Shown here piece by piece: positions 24,874 through 34,482 of a stretch of DNA of 64,000 nt; position 1 is the first letter of the stretch; each line of letters opens with the position of its first letter. The stretch spans positions 310,001 to 374,000 of the forward strand of contig ML986610.1 of NCBI GenBank assembly GCA_010094045.1, given 5' to 3'. The DNA comes from Lojkania enalia (lineage: Eukaryota; Ascomycota; Dothideomycetes; Pleosporales). Below the pieces are notes generated by a model. The model made no database searches and was not told the DNA's origin. It was given only the letters and a program-made list of their open reading frames with translations. The position numbers were made by a program, and so were the translations under genes.

Positions 24874-26700
24874 TTATGCAGTCAATAACCCTACCGCAGT
24901 TCCAATGTCCCCATCGATCACCGCCACCCTCCCGCATTCCACTAGCTCGAAGGGGGCACATGCACTCGGACCCAAACCGACCCTCACAAGTTTGACTTTT
25001 CCGTCACTGTTTTCCGTCAAGTTTTCGTTGGGCCACCTTAAAACGCTCGGCGTATTTATCCCAACACCTAACTCCAAGATCACTACACTCTTATCGTCTG
25101 TATTGCTCTCAATTTCCTCCAGAAAATCGTACCATGCATCCTCCTGTTCTTCGAATGGCCCCCCATTGAAGTACGACCCTCCGCGCACACAGATCGTGAG
25201 TTCCGTACCGCAGAACTCGCAGTGCGGAATCAGTGACTCGTCAGTGATGGCACATGTTTCGGGATCAATGTGCGGCAGCGTTTTTTCTAGATAATCGGCG
25301 AACGGAAACACAGCGTCTGGACGACACTTTGCATAGCACTGCAGATACCGATATTGCCCCTGCGGCGTTGCAATTCTCCTTTCCGGAAATCCGTTTGCAG
25401 CGAAGAGGCCATCGGCATTCGAGGTTCGTACGAAGTATCGGGTCTCCCCGAATCTCTCTGCAAGATCCAATAACGATCTGTAGAGTGTAGACTTTGGCCA
25501 TTGTAAGATGAGATTGGCATGTGTGAAGAAGTATCCCCATTTTACTGCGGCGGAGGGCCATGAACTGAAGCCTATAGTGTCGTAGAGCCGATTCAAGCCG
25601 TGTTTGAGGAGAGCGGGATAATGCTTTGCGAAAAGGGAGGAAGAAGTATAGTCCAAGCCGTCCGAGGCTGAGAGCCCAGCACCGGCGCTTATGATCAGGT
25701 AGTCTGCCTCTTGAATCCACTGTCTAGCGCTTTCAATGCCTTTCGGGGGAACTATGTTAGTGAGTCTTTTGGGTACTGTGGTCGCCGATGCATTTGCTAC
25801 TGTTTTCTCCAGATCGTCCAACTCTTGGGAATAAAAATTGAGGTCTTCTTCGGTGAAGACGTCAAAGATGATATCCGTGATAGGGGTGTCTGGATGCACC
25901 TCACACCATTGTATTACAGTCCGGACTGCGATTTTGGCTGCCATGGCCTTCGGAAAGGCAAAGAGCCCAGTCGAAATGCAGCAGAAAGCAATACTTAATC
26001 TACCATTAACATCTAGCGGTAGTGTTTCAGCTGCATCGAGACACGCGCTATAGCAGCTCGCTAACTGTTTCTTTGCCTCTTCGGACGGTGTTGTGCTTCT
26101 TCTATCTATGTTTGGGCCGACAGTATGGATAATGTATTTTGCGGGAAGATTAAACGCTGGCGTTACTTTTGCGCGGCCCACTGGTTCTTCATGGCCCTGT
26201 TCTTTCATAATGCGGTTCATCTCTTCCCGCAACCGCGGTCCTGCTGCAGAGTGTAGAACGTTGTCAATACATTTGTGGCCTGGTTGGAAACATCCGAGTA
26301 GCGCACTATTGGCGGCGTTGATAACCGCTGTGATATCTGTCAATGTGGTAATATCACCACGCCAAAGTGAAACATGAATCGTGGCCTTTTTAGCGTTTGA
26401 AGGTTTTGATTTTCTTTCTATCACAGTGCGCAGAGGTATTGAATTTGCTGGAATGAGGATTCTGTTGTGTCGTTGGTATATCAGGATTTTGTCGATAGCT
26501 TCAACGATGTGTGAGGGCAAAGCTGGGGTCGGCGGACGTTGGCAGAGGACATGGTGCAGCATTTGGAGTTGATGATAGGTGTCTGACTGGAGAGCGGCAG
26601 CAAGATGTTGTCGTGCCCGTTGCGGCGAAGCTCGAAATCTTTCATCAAGGAGGTAAGAAAGCGAATCGGTGAGCGCTTTTGAGAGTTTACAGGACGCCAT
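24874..26700 (-). CDS. zinc-type macrodomain fused to class M (SirTM-like) sirtuin
   Basis: One uninterrupted frame of 623 residues from an ATG at 26745; I prefer the in-frame ATG at 26700 (608 residues) because the first 15 residues look unconserved. Numbers below use the longer form. A helical N-terminus precedes a macrodomain (about 120-305) with VINAANSALL, then GCFQPGHKCIDN (Cys/His candidates for zinc), the Zn-macrodomain signature, and AKYIIHTVGP. A sirtuin domain (335-620) has GAGLSASDG at 355, TSNADG at 441 and TPQGQYRYLQC, where Gln462 replaces the histidine of ordinary sirtuins. A four-Cys zinc site (470, 474, 509, 512) follows. This is the class M pattern: NAD-dependent protein ADP-ribosylation by the sirtuin and removal by the macrodomain. 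Bacteria encode the two side by side, with a lipoylated carrier protein as target; fused fungal forms have been noted. Target here unknown. Confidence 0.88.
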   Translation of the reverse strand: MASCKLSKALTDSLSYLLDERFRASPQRARQHLAAALQSDTYHQLQMLHHVLCQRPPTPALPSHIVEAIDKILIYQRHNRILIPANSIPLRTVIERKSKPSNAKKATIHVSLWRGDITTLTDITAVINAANSALLGCFQPGHKCIDNVLHSAAGPRLREEMNRIMKEQGHEEPVGRAKVTPAFNLPAKYIIHTVGPNIDRRSTTPSEEAKKQLASCYSACLDAAETLPLDVNGRLSIAFCCISTGLFAFPKAMAAKIAVRTVIQWCEVHPDTPITDIIFDVFTEEDLNFYSQELDDLEKTVANASATTVPKRLTNIVPPKGIESARQWIQEADYLIISAGAGLSASDGLDYTSSSLFAKHYPALLKHGLNRLYDTIGFSSWPSAAVKWGYFFTHANLILQWPKSTLYRSLLDLAERFGETRYFVRTSNADGLFAANGFPERRIATPQGQYRYLQCYAKCRPDAVFPFADYLEKTLPHIDPETCAITDESLIPHCEFCGTELTICVRGGSYFNGGPFEEQEDAWYDFLEEIESNTDDKSVVILELGVGINTPSVLRWPNENLTENSDGKVKLVRVGLGPSACAPFELVECGRVAVIDGDIGTAVGLLTA

Positions 26701-26745
26701 ATTGGGATTGATTTCTCTCAAAAACAGACTGATTGTTGGCATCAA

Positions 26746-27399
26746 GACAAAATATGTTCAAGTGGAGATTGCGGACTTAGTGTGTACGGAGCAGCATCTT
26801 AGGGGTTGGACGGAAACGTTTCCGCAGCTGAACAATAATGGTTAAGAATTATTAATCCCTTTCAGCTCGTACTTTAGAAGCTATTTTCGGATATGCTCTG
26901 GGTATTCAATCAGGGTGGTGGCTTTTTCCTTTGAACGGTGCTAAGCCCTCAGATTATTGTGAATATTGTACGTGAGAGTGCGTACATGCATGTACATATT
27001 TCTTCACCATAGCTCCAGTGACTATTCCGCTCCTTGATTATCGGCCAATCATATGGTCAGGCGATCCGGAGCGCTAACCGATAAAAGTACACTAGCCGAT
27101 ACCCTTCCATTTTTCGAACATGAAGCTGAACTAGACGTTGTCAAAGCCAGTTAGGTTGATTTGCGTTTCTTTGCATCTCTATATATTGAGTTGACGGCTA
27201 ATTCGAATTTCTAGAACATTGCAAAGGCATTTATTGGGTTATCAGATAAGGGAGTGTCCCCTCACTCAGTCAAACGCCAGGCCCGGGTCACTTGTAAGCC
27301 TTAAGCAGTGATGTTGGCTTGTACGGATTCCACAGAGTAGTTTGAATTCAAATGCCTGGATTATCTTTAGCTTAGAATAAGTATGATAGAACCAATTAA
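26746..27399. other. intergenic, promoter of macrodomain-sirtuin gene
   Basis: No open frame of note on either strand. It should contain the promoter of the leftward macrodomain-sirtuin gene. The boundary with the decayed WD40 gene to the right is approximate. Confidence 0.4.
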
Positions 27400-29738
27400 C
27401 TAGAGACACATACCCCTGTTCATAATGTCATCGCCACCAGGCAACTTGATCATCGGTCCTGGTGTGCCTTCATAGGTTGGGTAGGTTCAAAGGTGCAATT
27501 GCTATCATGATGTTGAGCCTACTCACGCAGGACCCAATTACATCCCGCGTGAGCGCAATTTATGTATTGCTGTGGCCCATTATAATATGGACTGATATTG
27601 GAGTGCTGCACTAGCACAAGGTATTTGCCAAGGGTAAATTTTGGAGTAGTGACATTTATTTGCGGAGGTTATTAGCTATATACTATTTTATTACCTTGAG
27701 AAGATTTAACGATTACACTTCGTGCCTACTGATAGTACTGGCCATCGGGACTTACGAACATTGCGATCTTGAACCAATCATTCTTACCCTTATAGTCCTT
27801 GAGTCCCCCTAAAGCCCTGGACATGTTAACTTGCTCGAGGCCATCGCGCCCAACAATATCGGTTTCAGTATTCCACTTAAGAAACTGTCAGCTACTAACT
27901 CTGCCTCACAAGATCTAGGCAAGCCCACTAGGCAGGGTTTTACATACTCCTATTGGTAATTAGCAGGAAAGGCTTTGGAAGCCGATAACTCTGCCAGCCT
28001 CAACCATTATGGTACCTATTTTGTGTCCTGTATTTGTGGCATTTATCCCGCAGACTTAGCTTTCGCTAACCCTAACCAAGTTTAGGTAGAACTGGGTACC
28101 GTACTTGACGAGCCGAAAAAGTCTAAGACCCGTCAGTTAGACAATACACGTAAATAAAGAGTAAGAAATCATCTTTGTGGAGGACGTTCCAGATGTACTT
28201 CCACTAATTTGAAGCCACGCCGTCCACAAGAAGAATCGGGAACCCATTTTGAGGATAAGCTCACGCGAATTCTCGTTTTTGATTGATGTACAATGCCCAT
28301 CAACTCTCCATTCTCGAATCATCAAATCGGAAAGCATATAAATATGTGGTGATATGTGCTGGAGGGAGATCTTCATGATGCACTAGTAAGATTGCGCATG
28401 CTTTATCAATGGAGTAGGATTTAATGTGTTGCCAGAGCATGAGGAAGTTACATATGACGCATGTCTTATTTCCCAAACGCCCGTCTTCTGATTCCTGGTA
28501 TATGGAGGAGTATGTACAGACTCAGGCATAATGACATCTTGATGTTGGTGTTCGACATTTCGGATCCTAAAGATGCCAAGAATTTTCTATATAATCGTAA
28601 CATTAATTGGAATTGACCTATACGAGGATACATTCCCCGCCACGAGTATCATCTCTCATGCATGACCAGGAGGCATTTAAGCTGATGCAAACTGAAACAC
28701 CATCCAATGACACCATCGAAGAAGCTTTGTTTTCGAAGTACTATTGCTGGGCAGGCCGGTGACAATCAATATCTCCATTCCGTGCAATTTATATTAAAAT
28801 GCGATGTTCTAATTTAAGAAATGGTTCTCGAGAAACTCAATTCCACTTCCCCAACTGCTCATTTAGGAGCACCTCAGCTCCCTCTCAATGTTGAACGTCA
28901 GTCGGCAAAGTTGTCTCAGCTTCTCTTGCCAGATTCCTTGTAGGTTCCAGTGTCTCGTAGCGGAAAAGGATACTCCATAAGGGATCAGAACCTCTACGAA
29001 ATGCTCGGGTCTGTTCCTGAAGCGGGACATTTCCTTACTAAATTCGTTATATCTAATATACGTCGAGAGCGACGTTCGTTGTTTGCGTTAATCAAGCATT
29101 GGCAGAACGAATACTGCGTCCACTAGTGATTCTAGATGGCATTGAATACACCTTGAATTAATTTGAAACGTAGTGTGAATAAATCCATAGGTAGAACTCT
29201 CTTAAAAGAACTAAATTACAGTTCTGGAGCTCGCAGATGTGATGACAGGACCCTCTGGTGATTATTGGCCTAGTCCACATGGCCACTATTTTCGTAGTAG
29301 AATTTTACAGTCCCTCCAAGCACAGATATTTTGGATACATCCAATTCTATTGGTAGTGAGTCTCGTTGTGGGTTTTGTGCTACAACAACACACAAGAAAT
29401 TGAGCACCATCTATTTGCTAAAGTTTATTATACGACTTATTTCCCGTCATTTAATCATTCCTAAATCTGCTTTCAAGCTAGATATTTCCAAAACCTGACC
29501 TTCCGATCCTAATATTTCCCTCTGATTAGCCTTCTGCCCTTCAGAATGAAAGTGAGTCATGAGGCGCACCGTAAATACACGAATCCAGATCGCCAGCCTC
29601 GCAGGTATATTTCAGATTAGTCTCAAAATAGTACCTCTGAAATTTACCAGAAATGCGATACACAAACACCTTGCCCCTTTACACCCACTCCGTATCAGAC
29701 ATTTCCTCATTGTAATCCTTATTCTCCCAAGTTTGAAT

Positions 29739-29942
29739 TGTCATGGGGATTTTCGGCTAGTCTGCCGAGCTGTATCAGATATCGACGTACGATATCACGG
29801 TCGATATCACGCCGGATATCACGCTGGATATCAGCTGATATACCCCTTTTTCATGTACATAAATATGGCCCGCTGGCCATCTTCAATCAACCAGTTCAGC
29901 TCCTCATCTCCCTCCCTGAGACAAGATTCGCCTCTCACCACA
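29739..29942 (+). mobile_element. solo LTR, copy 1 (TG...CA, 5-bp target duplication TGAAT)
   Basis: A 204-bp block begins TG and ends CA, and is flanked by TGAAT at 29734-29738 and 29943-29947. A 203-bp copy at 56185-56387, with its own different 5-bp duplication, differs by four substitutions and one single-base gap. No internal retroelement sequence is attached, so each is a solo LTR left by recombination. Inside are a phased GATATC array, a TATA-like segment (ACATAAATATGG) and a pyrimidine-rich stretch like a transcription start. The strand given is that of the TATA-like segment. Confidence 0.88.
29778..29842 (+). repeat. GATATC array in LTR copy 1, about 12-bp period
   Basis: Five GATATC palindromes start at 29778, 29791, 29803, 29815 and 29827 (spacings 13, 12, 12, 12), with a sixth imperfect GATATA at 29837. 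Consensus unit GATATCACGSYS. The array lies just before the TATA-like element, the place of an enhancer in an LTR U3 region. Copy 2 keeps it with one unit mutated to GATGTC. Confidence 0.85.
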
Positions 29943-30600
29943 TGAATAACTTTCAAGTCACTAACTCTGTAGATTATGATTCGGCCGTATTCTTCAGTTG
30001 CGAGAAATATGCCATTGAGACTTCATTGCGAGGATCGGATCTACTTTTCGTATCTGGTCAAATTAATTTGGTCGTTCTTCAGATCGGCAACTTCGTAAAT
30101 CCTGACACTGTTCTTTGGGGAGCCCGGGGTAACGGGCCAATACTTTCCATTAGGTGAGAAGTTAGTGAGCCATTTCTATGCGCCGGATGGACCAATTATG
30201 TACTAACTTGCCCGAGGTAGCATTTCGGAGCTTGTAATATCCATCCCGAGCAGTTGTAGTGATGCATTTGCCATTAGTACTAAAGGATCGCGATATTACA
30301 CTATTATTATGCACGTTCAATGTAAGATTTGCGAATGCATCATCTAGGCTGTCGGCATATACGATGGCTATTCCTCATACTTCCTTAATACTAACATCCG
30401 TCGTCCATCCTTGCTGAATGGATAAAGATCGAAGCTGGAAAACCTACCCTGGTAATGGGTCTCTTCACTAGTAGCTTGCCCTTCTTGGAAAGGGAGGTTC
30501 GGCCGACACTATGACTAGTTCACTGTAGTCTAGTGGAAGCTGTAAGGTATCAAGACTAACGAGGAGAAAAACAAATTTGATTGCTATCTGTTGAGGGCTA

Positions 30601-31832
30601 AGGAGTTATATACTATCCGATCTCCTGTTGCGCCATATCGAGGGCAGCCCTTGATTGGTATCCTGCCACACAGAATGTTACAATTAATAACAGTACTTCA
30701 AGCCTAATTTAGACACCCTGATACAACGATCGCGCCAGGCCCCCACAGAAAAAAAGGGAAGTAAAAGTTTGTATATACGTAAGGATGAGGGAAAGGGTTA
30801 TTTGACGATCTTCCTGGGGAACCAGCCCTACGCCTAACAAAGAATGACATTGCCCAATAAAGTATATTACTACTCAAATAATCTATTCTCGTGCGAGAAA
30901 GAGGTTACCAAAAAGCACAGTACCAATAGTTCTTCGCTTTTCTCGGACCCCAGTTCCTCCTCAATTACTGATGCGCCTAGATCCTCCGTAACCCGCCATC
31001 AGTTTTCTCCAACAATCTCATTGATGAGTCTTGACGTTTAGATGCCACGTCCACTCGGACAACTTGATGTTTATGGCTCTAGGTTAATATTCAATCACTT
31101 AATTGTGACCTAGCCAGCGACGTTGCCTATTCAACTTAATCGTATATGCATAAGAAATCTAATAACCAAAGTTTTTTTCTGGTATTTAAATCGACAAATG
31201 CTGAATGACGAGGAAGGTATATGCGTTTAGACATGATGCGCGATTAATAGTTAGATCTGCTTAGGACCTAGCTTCATTTTGAATCGATAGTTTTACTATA
31301 AGTTACTACAGATGTGAGAATTTAAATCGCGTGAAATCACGTACCATTACGAGGTTAAGAATGATGCTATGAAGATGAAATGCTTGTACGTACAAAATCG
31401 AGCGCAAAGTTGACTAATGGATGGCTGAACCTCGGCCGCGGGGGTTGACGAGTAAATTGAGGTGCTGAACTAGGGACATTTTAACTATCACCGAGCATCT
31501 AATAGCTTGGATCTAGTAGGAATGGAACATGGAAACGATTTGCATAAAGGAACAGCGTAGAAAGAGTTTAGAAAACGCTGGTTATGTTTGAGGTAATAAA
31601 ACGTGATAGAGTCATTAGCAAACTATTAACAAATATTCTTCAATTTTTAGCTCAACTCTGTTTGAACTTAAGTTCATTATATCTTTATATACAAGTATTG
31701 CCCCGCAGTGCCCGAGACAGCTGCCTGAAAGTAGCCTTTGCTTATTCTCTATGAGGATGTGCGTTCAATCATAAGCCGGATGGCGCACTACAGAATAATA
31801 CGGGAAGATAGATGAAATTATACAGCAACGCC
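30601..31832. other. AT-rich intergenic, no gene seen
   Basis: No domain, repeat or convincing exon was found. A 65-codon frame at 30844-31041 is Ser-rich and isolated and is not called. Part of this stretch may be further decay of the WD40 gene's upstream end or the 3' region of the kinase gene on the right. Confidence 0.4.
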
Positions 31833-34482
31833 CTATTCCGGGAGCGGTGTCCAAGATGTTTGTCTCATGCTAAGACATGAAAAAAAAATCCTCAAAATGA
31901 AATCCCAACACTTCTTTAGTTGCATTTTCCATTTATTTCTTGGTTCTTCGTTGTTTCCATGACTACCTACTAAGGTACGCTCGTCTGTCCCCTCGCTATG
32001 AGCGGTACTAGCGCCACGCAGGTTCAATAAGTCTCCAGAAATTGAAGGATCTGCGTATTGTGAGGCTGCTATCTGAGGAGGTAGTTTCGTGGCACTCTTC
32101 AGAGTTTTATGCAGTGAAGAGGGCCCCTTACTACGTCTGGTATCATCTATTTCATGATAAGTCTCTGTAGGTATCGACGCCGAGGATTGTGGGGTAGAGG
32201 ATGTTGCTGCACTATGTTTGGGTTGAAGAGTCTGACAGAGCTCCGATAATCCCGTTTCTTTTGCCTCGCGTATCTTTTGGGTCCGCTTGGTACAGTAATC
32301 CTCATCACTGTGACATCTACTATAGATTGCTTGAATTTTTTCAACGAGAGCCCCACAACTGTGTCGGTTCTTTGGGTCGATTCGAAGAAGATGATCCTCG
32401 ATGTAGTCCAATATGTCTAAAACAAGATCGCTCGAGTCTTCAACATGACGTAAGGTATGGATTTCCTAGAGTGACTAGCTTAGTGCCGTCTCTAAAAGAG
32501 GCTAGGGTGAAACTACCTCATGAACTGATACTTTGGCCTGTGCTTTCCTCTCATACAAATCGCTTTTTATTAAGTTAAAGAAGTTGTCTTCTCGATAGTG
32601 AGGAATTTCGTTGATCGAATCATCTAACCTTCTCTGGATGAAATCGTCTATTCCCTTACTCCCACACAGGTACCACACAACGAACTCCAATAAAACGCAC
32701 CCTATGCACCAGATGTCATACTGGGATGATAATTTTTGACTTACATCAAACTCCGGAGGCCGGTATGTATCAGTAACTCCAAGGCCTTCCGTGGACACTT
32801 TTGATTTTGACTTAGAACCATGAAAATCTGCAAAGCCAAAGTCAGATATCCTAAGAACTCCCATATAATCTGTTCCGGAGTTACTATGGTTCGGCCTAAA
32901 CCACAAAATATTCTCGGGCTTAAGATCCCCATGTCTGCCGTACTTTTTCTGAGGTGCATCTGGAGATAGGCCATGAGTTTGTGCTTGTTTTTCTCGTACC
33001 GGGCTATGATGGATTTTTTGAAGACCAAGAACAAGACCTAGGAGCTGTGTAATCATCCATTTCGCTAGATGGGCGTCTCGACGTGGATCGGTTAGCTGGG
33101 AATAAAATTTCGTCCAGAACTCGTGGAGATTACCATCCGCCCATGGAAACACTAAGTGCAATTGCTGTTTGTGCTGGAATACTGCGAGTAGCCTAATTAG
33201 ATGATTGTCTTTCTCGAGGTTCAAGCGCATCAAAGATTTGACTTCTTTGGTTTCAAGGTGATTCTCATCCGGACGGAGCTTGAGCGTCTTAATTGCGAAA
33301 AATGGATTGGACTCTTCAGTTGCCTAGAAAGTGGATGAATATAGTTCAGAGTGTTATATCTAAGCTAAGGCTTAGCTGGAAGAACTTACGGAGAAATCGC
33401 GGGAATTGTAATGCGCCACATGGAACTTAACTTTGCGCACTATTGAGAATCCGCCATAATTCCAAGGAGGTTGTTCCGATTCGCTTTTCTCGGCAACAAA
33501 TGGTAGTACCACCCTCTCCTGCACCACCATTCGACGAACCTCTAGCTGCTTGTCGTGACTAAATTGAAAGTATGGCGAAAGCATCCACCATTGGTAAGTC
33601 TCGAAATTGTCTTTCTCGTGCGCTTTCCATGTTCGAAAAAGAGATATTGGCCTATTACTACCGTAACAAAGCCCTTTCCCATCCTTGCAAAAAGTAAAGG
33701 GCAAGTCACTATCATGAATATGTTCCGCTATAAAGTGAACGATCATATCGACCTTCTCTAATAGAACTAAGATCGCGAAAATCTTCCGTCTCGTAGTCTT
33801 ATTAACATTCGATGGAATTTTCCAAACCCGATCAGCAATTTCGAGGCGTTCATCACGGGGGCCTATATTAAGTCTATTCAACTCATCGTGTACGGAATTT
33901 CTGGTCAGTATACGGTCCAATCCATTCATTGGTATGAAGTAGCAGCCGTTCCTTTCTAGCGACTCTAATTTAGCACTTCTTAGTTCCTCCCCAAGCAGAC
34001 TCGATGGAGAGGATTGAATGCCTTGGTCGCGATGTGGGTCATTGACCTGAGTGGTGATTCGGCTTTGAGGCGAGATTGCCGAGCCCTCATCCTCTTCAGC
34101 ATCATCAGCTTCCCCAGCCTGATCATAAATAGGTAGATAGACGTCGCTCTGATTTCTAAAGCGATCGGGTCCAGCATTGTCTGCCAGTTGGTAGGAATCG
34201 CCACTGTCCTGTTGAATGAAGCTACTGGCGCCGCTCTTGGATGGGGTATTTGTTTGCCACGTATCTGCCTCAACGCCCTCAGGGCGCTGAATCTTTAAAT
34301 TGGGCGTAGACGGTACCATATCATCCTGTATATCCGGCCATGCGGAGCTCTGACAAAATCGCATTAGCGCAAGAAATTGATAACGATTAACATGTCAGTA
34401 CCGTGGCGTCATTCGGTTGAAGGTGCCTAGGGGCAGCAGGCTGTATTTCTTTGCCACGCGAATTTTTAACGTCTTGATCCAT
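31833..34482 (-). CDS. accessory fungal protein kinase, paralogue 1
   Basis: Modelled as four exons (introns 34350-34401, 33324-33389 and 32466-32516) giving 826 residues. The first exon (27 residues from the ATG at 34482) is less sure; an alternative start is 34364. After a disordered acidic N-terminus is a helical domain of about 200 residues (EELNRLNI-like start, FAILVLLEK, DSDLPFTF, WWMLSPYFQF) shared with the paralogue at 36595. The kinase domain follows: glycine loop NYGGFSIVRKV, Lys359 in FFAIKTLK, catalytic HGDLKPENILWF with Asp480, SDFGFADF with Asp508, and YRPPEFD. HGD replaces the usual HRD. The C-terminal tail is Ser/Thr-rich and ends with a hydrophobic segment (CWDFILRIFFSC). Such kinases are expanded accessory genes in filamentous ascomycetes; substrates are unknown. 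Divergent from its paralogue, 2.1 kb apart. Confidence 0.82.

Larger units (their letters stand above)
27400..30600 (-). pseudogene. decayed WD40-repeat gene interrupted by a solo LTR
   Basis: Reading the minus strand in several frames, with stops and shifts, recovers WD40-like repeat fragments in order. They are RSFSTNGKCITTTARDGYYK followed by KLRNATSGKLVHNW near 30190-30310, PVTPGSPKNSVRIYEVADLK near 30080-30150, GIFLATEEYGRIIIYRVSDL near 29955-30010, IREWRVDGHC near 28290-28320, and FLKWNTETD and FVSPDGQYYQ near 27730-27890. No full frame survives. In fungi such repeats often form the sensor end of NACHT/NLR-like proteins, but I see no NACHT domain here, so only WD40 relic is claimed. Skipping the LTR and one copy of its 5-bp duplication makes the frame on both sides continuous (VSDLKV into IQTWENKDYN). 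This shows the element landed inside this gene. Limits are approximate. Confidence 0.55.

Noticed and set aside
28066..28077. CTAACCCTAACC, two telomere-like units
   Set aside because: Only two units, inside the decayed WD40 reading; no longer array.
28137..28376. 79-codon open frame (-) as an independent gene
   Set aside because: Its WD40-like fragment fits the larger decayed gene.
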